The translations under genes and the position numbers were made by a program. The notes below the pieces were generated by a model. The model had not been told where the DNA came from. It did no database searches and worked only from the letters and a program-made list of their open reading frames with translations. A stretch of DNA of 64,000 bases from an uncultured Collinsella sp. (lineage in GTDB: Bacteria; Actinomycetota; Coriobacteriia; Coriobacteriales; Coriobacteriaceae), in assembly GCA_937934165.1 (NCBI GenBank), contig CALGZX010000082.1:18381-82380 (forward strand), written 5' to 3'. Position 1 is the stretch's first letter; each line of letters opens with the position of its first letter. Below, piece after piece: positions 9,427 through 20,434 of the stretch.

Positions 9427-12236
9427 CTATAGCGAAACGGATCCGTTTTTCTTGATGCGGGCGAGTATGTTTTTGAGCTTGTTAAAGTCGAGCGGTTTGG
9501 ACAGATGGGCGTTCATGCCGGCATCGTGTGCCGCCTTGGCGTCCTCGGCAAAGGCGTTGGCGGTGAGCGCGATGATGGGGATATCGGCTGCATCGACCTT
9601 CTCGCTCAGACGAATCGCGCGGGTTGCCTCATAGCCGTCCATGCCCGGCATCATGATGTCCATCAGAATCGCATCGAAGCTGCCGGCGGGACGGCCAACG
9701 TATAGGTCGACCGCTTCGTTGCCATCGGCGGCGCGAGTTACGACAATGCCTTCGCTTTCGAGCAGCGTCTGGGCAATCTCGGCATTCAATTCGTTGTCTT
9801 CGGCGAGCAACACGTTCATGTCGGCGAGCGAGCAGTCGAGCACCCCCTCGACCGTATCTGCCCGCGCCTGAGGGTTCTTGTCGATATCGAGCGGAATCTG
9901 GACGTTGAACGTACTCCCCACGCCAACCTCACTCGAAATCTCAATCGTACCGCCCATCAGTTCAATAAGCGACTTGACGATTGGCATGCCCATGCCGGTT
10001 CCTTGGAACTTGCTGCGCGCATCGTCACCTTCTTGGGCAAACGGTTCATAGATATGCTTTAAAAACTCGGGAGCCATGCCAATGCCGGTATCCGAAACGC
10101 TAAAGCAAAAGAGCGCGCGCCCATCATCGAGTGGCTTGGTCTTTGAACTAAAGGTGACGGAGCCGCCGCGCTTGTTGTACTTAATTTGTTGTCTAACAGG
10201 TTGATCATGATCTGTCGGATATGGGTGGGACTGCCGATCATGTATGGCCCCGTGGCGTACGGCAGACTATTGTCCTGCATTGTGATGCCGTTACTGGACG
10301 CGCGGAGCTTGCACAGCACCAGTGTGTCGTCGCAGAGCTCTTTGAGGTTAAAAGGCGCATGCTCCAGTGTTAGCTTGCGGTCTTCGATTTTGCCCATCTC
10401 GAGGATGTCGTTGATCAGCGAGAGCAGGTGATTGGCGGCAACGCGCGCCTTGGCACGGCTCTCGCGGGCGACCTGGATATCGCCTTCCTTCAATTCCTCG
10501 ATCTCGATAAGGCCCAGGATACCGTTGAGCGGCGTACGGATGTCGTGGCTCATGCGCGTGAGGAATGCCGTCTTGGCGGCGTTGGCGGCATCGGCTTTTT
10601 TGCGCTCGGTTCGAGCGCGTACGAGCGCCCAGATGAGCAGGACGATGCCGACCGACAACATACCGATGAGGGTAGCTGCAATGGCGGTGCGGTTGCGATA
10701 AAGGAATTGAAGCGTGTTGGATTCCTGGGCCGTGTACGACGTGGAGGAGAAATTGCTTGCGGAGAGCGATTCTCCGGCATTGATGATGCCCTTGTTGATG
10801 ATTCCCAACAGCTCGGGTTTTCCGCGCGAAATCCAGCACGAGAGCTCACAGGTGTCAGGGAGCTCGGTCGTCTCGCAGTCCTCGAGATCGTAACGGTCAC
10901 CGATGGTTTTTACGCGTGAACTAGGAGCGACGATGCAGTGCGCCGTTCCCTTCCTGAGGGCGTCGAACGCTTCATCGTCGGATTGGTATTCGGTTACGGT
11001 CGCTGTGGGGAACAGACTTTCAAGTGCATTTTTGTTGACAAACGATGATTTGGTACAGGCGATGTTCTGAAGGTCTTTGTTTAGGTTGCTGCCGGTGTGG
11101 ATGGCGGTGAGGGATATGGTCCCCAACGATATCGACTGCACAACGCCTGTTTGCTCGGCAAACCAGTAATCTCGGTATACCGGCAGCGCAACGTCTATGC
11201 TTTCCTTTGACAGGGCCTTTGACATCATCTTGTAGCTATCAAAGGCGACGGTTTTGACCGTAATGCCAAATTTATCGTGCAGCGTCGTCGCAAGCGATGC
11301 GAGCGAGCCTTCTATTTTGCTGCCTTCGTCTTCGTTGCAGTAGGGGAGTTTGCCCGTAATGTAGCCGAGCGTGATGGTGTTGTTGTTCGCCTTGAGCCAG
11401 GAACGTTCGGGGCCGTTGAGCGATGATGAACCGCTGTTTTGGGCCGAGTAGTTAGATTTGACTTCGTCGATATAGCGTGGGTTGACGCGGGCGATTGACG
11501 TCATGGCGGCATTGATGTCGTTCATCAGGTCGGGGCGGCTTTTGGGGACGGCAAAATAGTAGTCACTCGAGCCAACGTAGAACATGGGGGAGGCATCGGG
11601 CGAGGAAATGGTGTCGTTCATGATGACGGCATCGACTTCGTCGTTTGCGAGCGCGTCAAAGAGAACGGAGCCTCCGTCATACTCCCTGTATGTGCAGGTG
11701 ATTCCTTCGTTGGTGAGCCACTGCTGGCCAACGAAGGTTTGCATAACGTCGGGGTTGTAGCCGATGGTGAGGCCTTGGAGCGCTTGGGGGTCACCCTTGG
11801 CCAGATCGTCGCGATCGGGCTTGGCGTAGATGTAGTAGCGCTCGGTGCCCTCGGGGTTCGAGGAAAAGAGCAGCTTTTGGGCACGTTCCTCGGAGTAGGA
11901 GATGTTGGGCATGAGGTCGATCTCGCCTGCCTTGAGCATGTCCATAAGCTCGGTGAAGGTGCCGGAGACGTATTCGTACCGCCAGCCGGGCGTGTAGTAC
12001 GACAGGGTCTGGAGGTACTCGTAACCCCATCCCGAGAGACGCTCGCCGGGGGTGCCGTCCTGGAAGCCCTCGTTGTTGACGAGCCAACCAACGCGGACCG
12101 TCTTGACTGACTGATCGGAGTCGGCGGCAAAGGCGGGGGCGGGCATGATGGTGCTCAGTACGGCAAGCGCGGCAAGCGCGACGGCCAGGGTGCGATATAT
12201 AACTGAACGAAGGACAACGGCAGCTCTCACATGCAA
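9427..12236 (-). pseudogene. Hybrid sensor histidine kinase, split by a one-base frameshift
   Basis: One kinase gene is read in two frames (12236 down to about 10187, then about 10186 down to 9427). The order is: signal peptide (1-38), two SBP_bac_3-type solute-binding domains, a membrane segment near residues 510-535, HisKA with phospho-acceptor His564 (MSHDIRTPLNG), the HATPase, then a receiver domain with DIMMPGMDG and SKP. The HATPase breaks at NLLDN: the expected continuation AIKYNKRGGSV appears in the next frame, which implies one missing base at about 10186-10187. Read as it stands, the 725-aa product lacks most of the ATPase and the receiver. This is either a real inactivating mutation or a sequencing error. 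Confidence 0.85.
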
Positions 12237-12329
12237 TCCTAACGAATCGAGACATTACCGCATAAGGATACCAGCTCAGCCTGCCCAGTCGGCAGCTGTA
12301 CCGCTAAACGCTCCCGCCCGGCAGTCATC

Positions 12330-12420
12330 GGGGACGTTCTTAAACGACTAGTCATTGGGGACGTTCTTGTTTGACTAGTCATTTAAGAACGTCCCCAATG
12401 ACTAGTTCCCAATGACTAGT
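12330..12420. repeat. Palindromic repeat, family A copy 2 (tandem)
   Basis: Two GGGGACGTTCTT...GACTAGTCATT units lie in tandem (12330 and 12357), followed by one AAGAACGTCCCC arm and two AATGACTAG arms. The array ends about 23 bases before the -10 box of the K+ channel gene, so it lies in or next to that promoter. Confidence 0.8.
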
Positions 12421-12442
12421 TTCGTTTGCGGGGGAGGCGTGG

Positions 12443-12448
12443 GACAAT
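12443..12448 (+). promoter_or_regulatory. -10 element GACAAT of the K+ channel gene
   Basis: GACAAT is preceded by GGGGAGGCGTGG. A near-identical arrangement (GGGAAGGCGTGAGACAAT) precedes the RlmA-like gene at 24762, and there it also follows a family A repeat. Confidence 0.4.
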
Positions 12449-12489
12449 ACCGAGCGAACGAGATTGGACGTCTGGGAAAAGGGGTCGCG

Positions 12490-12915
12490 ATGAACAAGTT
12501 GAGGACGCTTGCCGACGTGTTGCGCCAGGCTGGCTTTGCGCGCATCACGGGTCTGTTTCTTATCTTCTATCTGCTGTGCTCGACGGCTGTCTGGCTGTCC
12601 GAGCCCACGACCCTCACGTTTGGCGATGGTCTCTGGTTTAGCTTTGAGACGGTCTCGACGATCGGCTTTGGCGATATCCCCGCCGAAACGCCGGTTGCCC
12701 GCGGCATTACCGTTATCCTAAGCGTCATCAGTATCTTCTACATCGCCATGCTCACGGGCGTGGCGGTGAACTACTGCAATACGCTTATCAAGCTGCGCCA
12801 AAAGGACACCATGGCGCGCTTTATGGACGATCTTGAGCATTTGGAAGAGCTCGATCGTGACGAGCTCGCCGATCTTTCGCGTCGCGTGCGCGAGTATCGT
12901 CGACGCCAGCGCTAA
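12490..12915 (+). CDS. Small two-TM potassium channel protein
   Basis: A 141-aa protein with two membrane segments (about 20-36 and 70-96) around a pore loop. The selectivity filter is TIGFGD at residues 57-62, a variant of TVGYGD. The C-terminal 40 residues are a charged helix that may assemble the tetramer. This is the KcsA-like minimal pore, and no RCK/TrkA ligand domain is attached. The ATG follows GGGAAAAGGGG. It is followed 36 bases later by the LOG gene and may be co-transcribed with it. Confidence 0.85.
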   Translation: MNKLRTLADVLRQAGFARITGLFLIFYLLCSTAVWLSEPTTLTFGDGLWFSFETVSTIGFGDIPAETPVARGITVILSVISIFYIAMLTGVAVNYCNTLIKLRQKDTMARFMDDLEHLEELDRDELADLSRRVREYRRRQR

Positions 12916-12951
12916 GACGAACGTCGTGCGCCACAACAAGGGGGACCAAAT

Positions 12952-13485
12952 ATGAATATCACCGTGTATCTGGGTGCCAGTGCCGGCAATGATCCGGCGT
13001 TTCTGCCCGCGGTGCAGGAGCTGGGCAACTGGATTGGCGCCAACGGGCACGCGCTGGTATACGGCGGGTCCAAATCGGGCCTGATGGGTGCGCTCGCCGA
13101 TAGCGTACTCGAGGCGGGTGGACACGTGACGGGTGTTGAGCCGAGCTTTTTTATCGAGGCCGAGTTTCAACATGACGGTATCAACGACCTTATCGTGACG
13201 AGCGATATGGCGGAGCGCAAGGCCAAGATGATTGAGCTCGGCGATGCGTTCATCGCATTTCCGGGCGGTACGGGCACGCTCGAGGAGATTGCCGAGGTCA
13301 TGTCCGCCGTGTCGTTGGGACACCTGAGTGCTCCGTGCATCCTGTATAACCTGGACGGTTACTACAACGACCTCAAGGCGCTGCTCGGGCACATGATTGA
13401 TAAAGGGCTTTCGAGCCCGAGGCGCCAGCACGGCATCTACTTTGCCGACGATTTGCGCGAGATTGTCTCGATTATCAACGGATAA
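12952..13485 (+). CDS. LOG-family protein (nucleoside 5'-monophosphate phosphoribohydrolase-like)
   Basis: A 177-aa Rossmann-fold protein with the two LOG hallmarks: GGSKSGLMG near residues 38-46, and PGGTGTLEE at residues 104-112. MAERK (86-90) is also typical. Family members cleave the N-glycosidic bond of AMP-type nucleotides (cytokinin activation in plants and some bacteria). The bacterial physiological substrate is often unclear. AAGGGGG precedes the ATG. Confidence 0.88.
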   Translation: MNITVYLGASAGNDPAFLPAVQELGNWIGANGHALVYGGSKSGLMGALADSVLEAGGHVTGVEPSFFIEAEFQHDGINDLIVTSDMAERKAKMIELGDAFIAFPGGTGTLEEIAEVMSAVSLGHLSAPCILYNLDGYYNDLKALLGHMIDKGLSSPRRQHGIYFADDLREIVSIING

Positions 13486-13565
13486 GTCTTGAGCCTGCCC
13501 CACCATGACTCCCAATGGTGCCGTTTGCGGCGCAGATGGTTGGCTCGTTCGAGCAACGCTCACTC

Positions 13566-13571
13566 TACAAT
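13566..13571 (+). promoter_or_regulatory. -10 element TACAAT of the ClC-like gene
   Basis: TACAAT lies 40 bases before the ATG. The upstream 125-base gap holds no other recognised element. Confidence 0.35.
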
Positions 13572-13610
13572 AAAACGTATCTATGTCGACTTTAACCGCG
13601 GGAGGACCCG

Positions 13611-14915
13611 ATGGATAACCTTGCCAAACCCACAAACCGCGCGCTGTTTTTGGTCAGCGTTGCCGTGACCGGTGCACTCGCAGGTGCTGCGGTCTGGCTG
13701 TTCTTTTTTGCGATGGAGCACGGTATCGACTATCTATGGACCGAGATTCCGCACGCGCTGGGCGTCGCTTCGCCCGAGCTTGCCAGCGGCCCGTTTGGCT
13801 TTCTGCCGTACCCGTTTTTTATCTGCCTGCTGGGCGGCCTGTTAATCGGTCTGTACGAAAAGATGACAGGCACCAAGACCGATGACCTCAACCAGGTGAT
13901 GGCTAAGGTTAAGCAAGACGGGCGCTATCCGTACGACAACCTGGGCAAGCTTTCGCTCGCGGCATTGCTGCCGCTGCTGTTTGGCGGAAGCATTGGACCG
14001 GAGGCCGGCCTGACCGGCGTTATCGCAGGTCTGTGCAGTTGGGTCGGCGACCGCATGCGTCGCTTTGGCGCCGAGTTTAGGGAGCTTACGCTGCTGGGCA
14101 CCCAGGCTGCCCTGACGGCGCTCTTTACCGCGCCCGTCTTTGGTTTTGTGGCACCGCTTGCCGGCAGCGCCGACGGCCAGGGCGAAGACGCCGACGATGA
14201 GTCCGTGTCCGACGAGGTCACCATCAAGCTGCCCAAGGCGCAAAAGACCGTGGTCTACGGCATTGCGATTGCCGGCGGTCTGGGCACCTACCTGCTGCTT
14301 GGCCAGCTTGTGGGCGGCGGCATGGGTATGCCGAGGTTCGAGTCCGCCGAGGTGGGCAACCTGGAGCTTACCTGGCTCATTCCTCTGTCGCTGATCGGAA
14401 CAATCTGCGGCTGGCTGTACTTTGTCTCTGAGCACGCGAGCGAAGTGCTTGCCCACGCAATAGGGGAGCACCCCATCGCTAAGGCCATGCTGGCCGGTCT
14501 GGTACTTGCCGCCTGCGGTACGGCTCTGCCCTTCACCATGTTTGCCGGCGAGACGCAGGCCGACGTGCTCATGGAAACCTATCTGACCATTCCCGCCGGC
14601 GTGCTTATCGCGACCGGTCTTGTTAAGGCCATGCTGACGCCCGCCCTCATCAACCTTGGTTGGCGCGGCGGCCACTTCTTTCCGGTTATCTTCTCGGGCG
14701 TAAGCCTGGGCTATGGCCTTGCCATCCTCACCGGCGCAGATCCGGTCTTTTGCGTCGCCGTCTGCACGGCATCGACGATGGGCGCCGTCATGCGTCAGCC
14801 GGTCATGGTCGTGGGCCTGCTGCTCATGTGCTTCCCACTCAAAGGCATCGTCTGTATGATCATCGCTGCCGCCATCGCCGCCGGCATTCCGCTGCCCAAG
14901 CCGCTGCGCAAGTAG
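13611..14915 (+). CDS. ClC-family chloride channel/transporter-like membrane protein
   Basis: A 434-aa polytopic membrane protein of the ClC superfamily with about ten hydrophobic segments. The conserved stretch FGGSIGPEAGL (from residue 125) corresponds to the GxEGP motif of ClC proteins, but the position of the gating glutamate is Ile128. The anion-binding Ser/Tyr motifs are not obvious. A hydrophilic acidic loop lies near residues 182-205. GGAGGACCCG precedes the ATG. It probably moves halide or related anions, and the loss of the gating Glu suggests channel-like rather than H+-coupled transport. Confidence 0.8.
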   Translation: MDNLAKPTNRALFLVSVAVTGALAGAAVWLFFFAMEHGIDYLWTEIPHALGVASPELASGPFGFLPYPFFICLLGGLLIGLYEKMTGTKTDDLNQVMAKVKQDGRYPYDNLGKLSLAALLPLLFGGSIGPEAGLTGVIAGLCSWVGDRMRRFGAEFRELTLLGTQAALTALFTAPVFGFVAPLAGSADGQGEDADDESVSDEVTIKLPKAQKTVVYGIAIAGGLGTYLLLGQLVGGGMGMPRFESAEVGNLELTWLIPLSLIGTICGWLYFVSEHASEVLAHAIGEHPIAKAMLAGLVLAACGTALPFTMFAGETQADVLMETYLTIPAGVLIATGLVKAMLTPALINLGWRGGHFFPVIFSGVSLGYGLAILTGADPVFCVAVCTASTMGAVMRQPVMVVGLLLMCFPLKGIVCMIIAAAIAAGIPLPKPLRK

Positions 14916-15005
14916 TACGGTGGCTCACGCCAGGGATATGCCATTTGTCACGGATTTACGGGGAGGGGCGGCGATCGCGTCCTTCGTGGATTGAGACACG
15001 CGTGG

Positions 15006-15704
15006 CTACAGATCGCGTACTCGATAAACCTTGGTGCTGACAGCGCAGCTGATTGCACATAGTGCGAGCGCCAGTACTGCAATTCCTGCACACAGACAGC
15101 CAAGGACGGCGGGATCGGGATTCGCTCCGGCAATCGACATGAGCCAGTTGCTGATGGGGTTGGAGGAACTCAGCATTGCCATGGTGCCGCAGCCAAACAG
15201 GGCAAACAGGCCAAGGGATAGGCGCAGCGCCTCCATGTGTCCAAATCGGAAGAACAGCGGCTGTGCCAAGAATACCATCATGAGGGAGATGAGCATTGAT
15301 GCCGCCGAGGCGGTTGCGATTCCAAAGATCGTCTGTCCCGTCGAAGGAATGCCCGCGCTGTTGAAGAGCGGGATGGAGGCGATGCTCAAAAGCGTGGCTG
15401 CACATGCCATGACGACCGAGAAGACAACGATGCACAGGTAGCGTGCGCAAATAATGTCTTTGCGCGAGAAGGGCAACGTTGCTCGATAACGCTCCCAGCC
15501 GTTTTGGTTATCGTAGCCAGCTAGCGAGTTCATGATTATGATGGGCGACATTGCGCTGACCGCACAGGCGCCGGCGCTCATACCGGAATCGCCGTCTGTC
15601 GCGTTGGCGAGGGTCAACACGACGAAGATGAACAGCCCGACACCCGCGATGCTCGGGGTGAGCGTGCGAACGATGGCGAGCTCGGACATAAAGGCACGTT
15701 TCAT
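15006..15704 (-). CDS. ABC-2 type transporter permease
   Basis: A 232-aa protein with six predicted membrane segments and no ATPase motifs. Its start overlaps the stop of the upstream ATPase gene by 4 bases (ATGA), so the two are translationally coupled. It forms an exporter with that ATPase under the GntR-type repressor upstream. The substrate is unknown; similar YtrA-type operons respond to cell-wall-active compounds in other bacteria. Confidence 0.8.
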   Translation of the reverse strand: MKRAFMSELAIVRTLTPSIAGVGLFIFVVLTLANATDGDSGMSAGACAVSAMSPIIIMNSLAGYDNQNGWERYRATLPFSRKDIICARYLCIVVFSVVMACAATLLSIASIPLFNSAGIPSTGQTIFGIATASAASMLISLMMVFLAQPLFFRFGHMEALRLSLGLFALFGCGTMAMLSSSNPISNWLMSIAGANPDPAVLGCLCAGIAVLALALCAISCAVSTKVYRVRDL

Positions 15705-16582
15705 TTCGAAGTCCCTTTCAGCGTGAGGCGCAGATAGTCGTCAATGGTTGCCCGATCGCAGGGAATCTCGGGGAAGGCCTCGAGCGTTTCGCGACGGTTG
15801 GGCACGAGCACGTCCACGCTGTAGGCGTGGTGGACGGCACGGGCGCCTTCGACGCAAACCATAAGCTCGGCGGCCTGTGCTTGGGTACAGTGGGCGATGC
15901 CGGCGCGGTCGGTAATATCCTCGCGCGGCAGGTCAAACACAATCGAGCCAGCATCGATGCAGATGACGCGATCAGCGGTGCGATCGAGGTCGGACGTAAT
16001 GTGGCTCGAGAGCAGCACGCTGTGCTGGCCGTCGGCGACAAAGGCAAGCAGCTCGTCGAGCAGTTCCTCGCGCGCCATGGGATCAAGGCCTGCAGTGGCT
16101 TCGTCCAAAACGAGCAGCTTGGCATTGTGGCTGAGTGCGCAGGCAAGTTGCAGCTTCATGCCCATACCGCGGGAAAGGTCCTTGACCTTTGTTTTGGGAT
16201 CCAGGCCAAATCGGCTAATGAGGTCGGCGAAGGTGCCATGGCTCCAGGTGGGGTATGCCGGGCTTACGAGTGCCTCGACTTCGGCCACCTTGAGCGTGGA
16301 GGGGAAGGGGCATGTGTCCAGGACAAGACCGACGTGGGAGCGCAAGCAGCGCTGCGCTTCACCGGGTGCGTCGGCGCCACAGCGCTGCCCAAACAGGTGC
16401 ACTTCGCCGGCATCGAGTTTGATAAGCCCGAGCGCGGCTCGAATCGTCGTCGTCTTGCCGGCGCCGTTTGCGCCCACAAAGCCAACAATCTGGCCGGGCT
16501 CCACGGCGAGCGTGACATCGCGTAGTGAAAAGCGGTCGCTCACACGGCGTGAGATACCTTTGAGTTCTAGCAAGTTCTGCAT
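15701..16582 (-). CDS. ABC transporter ATP-binding protein
   Basis: A 293-aa ATPase with Walker A GANGAGKT at residues 37-44, signature LSRGM, and Walker B LLVLDEATAGLD. It is of the CcmA/ABC-2 exporter type. The reading frame stays open far upstream, but MQNLLELKGI at 16582 is the conserved start and AGAAAGG precedes it. The gene lies 23 bases after the GntR regulator and overlaps the permease, forming a three-gene operon. Confidence 0.9.
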   Translation of the reverse strand: MQNLLELKGISRRVSDRFSLRDVTLAVEPGQIVGFVGANGAGKTTTIRAALGLIKLDAGEVHLFGQRCGADAPGEAQRCLRSHVGLVLDTCPFPSTLKVAEVEALVSPAYPTWSHGTFADLISRFGLDPKTKVKDLSRGMGMKLQLACALSHNAKLLVLDEATAGLDPMAREELLDELLAFVADGQHSVLLSSHITSDLDRTADRVICIDAGSIVFDLPREDITDRAGIAHCTQAQAAELMVCVEGARAVHHAYSVDVLVPNRRETLEAFPEIPCDRATIDDYLRLTLKGTSK

Positions 16583-16605
16583 GGTATAGCCTTTCTTGCA
16601 GATGG

Positions 16606-16986
16606 CTACTGCATGGTTTCGGGGGCTACCAGGTCGAGCATCTCGTGCAGCTTGTCGCGTGTGACGCCCAGGGTTTCGGCTTGGCTTGCCGCTTTCGCAA
16701 GTAGCTCTTCGATATGGCAGAGCTGGTTTTCGCGCAAGAGCTCCTGGTTGCCCTCGGCGACAAAACAGCCCTTGCCCTGCACGGTGCAGATAAAACCGAG
16801 CTGCTCCAGGTCGGCGTAGGCGCGCTTGGTGGTGATGACGCTCACGCCAAGGTCGCTCGCGAGTGCACGGATGCTGGGGAGTTTGGCTCCCGCGGCGAGC
16901 GTGCCCGAAAGGATTTGAGCTTTGACCTGCGAGGATATCTGCTCGTAGATGGGCTTGTCGCTCGAATTGGATAGGATAATGTCCAC
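16606..16986 (-). CDS. GntR-family regulator, YtrA subfamily
   Basis: A 126-aa regulator with a winged HTH in residues 10-75 (KPIYEQISSQVKAQILSG, LPSIRALASDLGVSVITTKRAY). Its C-terminal tail is only about 45 residues, the short YtrA type that lacks a large ligand domain. It is first in the operon with the ATPase and permease and probably represses them. A symmetric AT-rich site lies just upstream of its start. Confidence 0.88.
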   Translation of the reverse strand: MDIILSNSSDKPIYEQISSQVKAQILSGTLAAGAKLPSIRALASDLGVSVITTKRAYADLEQLGFICTVQGKGCFVAEGNQELLRENQLCHIEELLAKAASQAETLGVTRDKLHEMLDLVAPETMQ

Positions 16987-17013
16987 AGCGGCTCCTTAGC
17001 TGTTGGGCTACAC

Positions 17014-17047
17014 GTGTATATAACCGGTAAGCACAGTATATATACAC
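17014..17047 (-). promoter_or_regulatory. Candidate YtrA-type operator
   Basis: GTGTATATA (17014-17022) and its inverse TATATACAC (17039-17047) are 16 bases apart. The right half also forms the palindrome GTATATATAC. It is placed immediately upstream of the GntR gene, as expected for autoregulation. Confidence 0.55.
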
Positions 17048-17148
17048 TATGCACAGTTATGCAAGAGCCAAATACGGATTAAGCCGGCTACCCAGACCCC
17101 AACTGATGAATTTGTCCTGATAGGCGCCCTAGAGCGAGATTTCGCGGC

Positions 17149-17154
17149 TACAAT
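17149..17154 (+). promoter_or_regulatory. -10 element TACAAT of prfC
   Basis: TACAAT lies 48 bases before the prfC start. A -35 box is not evident. Confidence 0.35.
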
Positions 17155-17201
17155 AATACGGTTACAACGACGTAATGCACTCAATGCAAGAAAGGATCCG
17201 C

Positions 17202-18815
<1,614 letters not shown>

Positions 18816-18821
18816 CGCATC

Positions 18822-18851
18822 GGCGCGGTGGCCCTGCGGGGCTGCCGCGCC
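18822..18851 (+). terminator. Probable terminator after prfC
   Basis: GGCGCGG (18822-18828) pairs with CCGCGCC (18845-18851), and the loop contains a further GCCC/GGGC pair. The T-rich tail is weak (GTTTGCTT). Confidence 0.55.
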
Positions 18852-18971
18852 GTTTGCTTGCCTGATGCCGTGTGAGCGGCTATCATACCCACCGTCGTCT
18901 CAAGACCGGGGCGTCCGAGCAGTTCGGGTCCGATATCCTGCTCGTTAAACCTAAAACCAAAGGAGTACATA

Positions 18972-19694
18972 ATGATCAAGAAGGTCATGGAGGACTACAA
19001 GGTCCTGTTGCGGAGCATTCCCGCGGCAACGGTTTCGCTGTTTTTCGTGAGCGTCATCATGATGAACCTGCTGGCCAACAAGGAGCTCATCAGCCTGCCG
19101 TATCTGGCACTCGATTGCGGCTTTGTGGTGAGCTGGGTTTCGTTTTTGTGCCAGGACATGATTTGCAAGCGCTTTGGCGCCAAGGCATCCATCAAAATCT
19201 CTATCCTCGCGCTGCTGGTCAACCTCGCCGTGAGCCTGTGCTTTTGGGCATGTTCGCTCACGCCCGGCATGTGGGGCGCCTACTACGACACGGGCATGAT
19301 CGAGGTCAACACCGCCCTTAACGCCACCATCGGCGGCACCTGGTACGTGGTGCTGGGCTCTTCGCTGGCAATGCTCGTTTCTGCCGTGGTTAACTCCACG
19401 CTCAACCAGTCGCTCGGCCGCATGCTCAAAAAGAATAACTTTGCGAGCTTCGCCTTCCGCTCCTATGTGTCCACGGGTGTTGGCCAGTTTATCGACAACC
19501 TGGTCTTTGCCATTGTGGTGAGCCACACGTTCTTCGGCTGGACCTGGGTGCAGGTCCTCATGTGCTCGCTGACGGGCGCTGTCGCCGAGCTGCTGTGCGA
19601 GGTCTTCCTGAGCCCCGTGGGCTACAAGGTCGTGCGCGGCTGGGAGCGCGAGAACGTGGGCTCCGAGTACCTCGAGCGCCACGCAACCGCCTAA
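18972..19694 (+). CDS. VUT-family (queuosine precursor-type) transporter
   Basis: A 240-aa membrane protein with about six segments, assigned to the vitamin-uptake-transporter (YhhQ/COG1738) family. Supporting stretches are SVIMMNLLANKELI, FLCQDMICKRFGAKAS and STGVGQFIDNLVF. Relatives import queuine, preQ0 or preQ1 for tRNA modification. I could not match a preQ1 riboswitch in the 156-base leader. The ATG follows AAAGGAG. An SDR gene begins 9 bases downstream. Confidence 0.8.
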   Translation: MIKKVMEDYKVLLRSIPAATVSLFFVSVIMMNLLANKELISLPYLALDCGFVVSWVSFLCQDMICKRFGAKASIKISILALLVNLAVSLCFWACSLTPGMWGAYYDTGMIEVNTALNATIGGTWYVVLGSSLAMLVSAVVNSTLNQSLGRMLKKNNFASFAFRSYVSTGVGQFIDNLVFAIVVSHTFFGWTWVQVLMCSLTGAVAELLCEVFLSPVGYKVVRGWERENVGSEYLERHATA

Positions 19695-19703
19695 GGAGCA
19701 AGT

Positions 19704-20384
19704 ATGCGGGTTTTGATCACGGGCGCTTCGGGCGGTATCGGAGCCGCATGCGTGCAGCGCTTTTTGGACGAGGGCCACGAGGTCGTGGGCTTTGATCTGC
19801 TGCCGGCAGCGATCGAGCACGAGCGCTACCGCCATCTGATCGTTGATGTTCGCGAGCCGGACTCGTTTCCAGGCGACCTTGAACCCCAAGTGATCGTGAA
19901 CGTTGCCGGTACGCAGGATTCGGCCGACGATATCGCCGCCAACCTGTGTGGCACCATCAACGTGACCGAGCGCTACGCTTTTGTGGGGGAGGGGCTTGTC
20001 GCCAAGCCGGCGCCCGCTATCAAATCCGTGGTCAATGTGGGGTCGGCGAGTGGGCATACGGGGTCGGAGTTTCCCGTCTATGCCGCCAGCAAGGGCGGCG
20101 TTATCGCCTACACCAAGAACCTTGCAAACCGCTTGGCACCGCAGGCCATCGCCAACAGTGTGGACCCGGGCGGCGTTATCACGCCGCTCAACCGTTGCGT
20201 GATGGAAGACGAGCACCTGTGGAACCAGATTATGGAGCTCACGCCGCTTAAGCGCTGGGCCACTGCCCAAGAGATCGCCGAGTGGATCTACTTTGTGGGC
20301 GTGACCAACCGGTTTATGACCGGGCAGAGTCTGCTGATCGATGGCGGCGAGGCCGGCCGCACACAATTTATTTGGCCCGAATAG
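19704..20384 (+). CDS. Short-chain dehydrogenase/reductase
   Basis: A 226-aa Rossmann enzyme with TGASGGIG at residues 7-14, NVAG in the middle, and the catalytic YxxxK as Tyr126/Lys130 (YAASK). The C-terminal SLLIDGGEA is typical of SDRs. It uses NAD(P)H to interconvert an alcohol and a ketone; the substrate is unknown. In gut Coriobacteriia, SDRs often act on steroids and bile acids, but nothing in the sequence proves that here. It is probably co-transcribed with the transporter upstream. Confidence 0.85.
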   Translation: MRVLITGASGGIGAACVQRFLDEGHEVVGFDLLPAAIEHERYRHLIVDVREPDSFPGDLEPQVIVNVAGTQDSADDIAANLCGTINVTERYAFVGEGLVAKPAPAIKSVVNVGSASGHTGSEFPVYAASKGGVIAYTKNLANRLAPQAIANSVDPGGVITPLNRCVMEDEHLWNQIMELTPLKRWATAQEIAEWIYFVGVTNRFMTGQSLLIDGGEAGRTQFIWPE

Positions 20385-20385
20385 G

Positions 20386-20421
20386 AAACGCGCCCGACAG
20401 AAAACCGTCGGGCGCGTTTTT
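20386..20421. terminator. Bidirectional terminator
   Basis: A 13-bp perfect stem (AAACGCGCCCGAC / GTCGGGCGCGTTT) is followed by further T residues. It serves the SDR gene and probably the convergent ung gene. Confidence 0.88.
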
Positions 20422-20434
20422 GATGCATCGATTG

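Noticed and set aside
12330..12420. CRISPR-like array
   Set aside because: Only two palindromic units without spacers; it matches the family A repeats elsewhere.
18816..18971. preQ1 riboswitch before the VUT transporter
   Set aside because: I could not match any preQ1 aptamer class in the leader.
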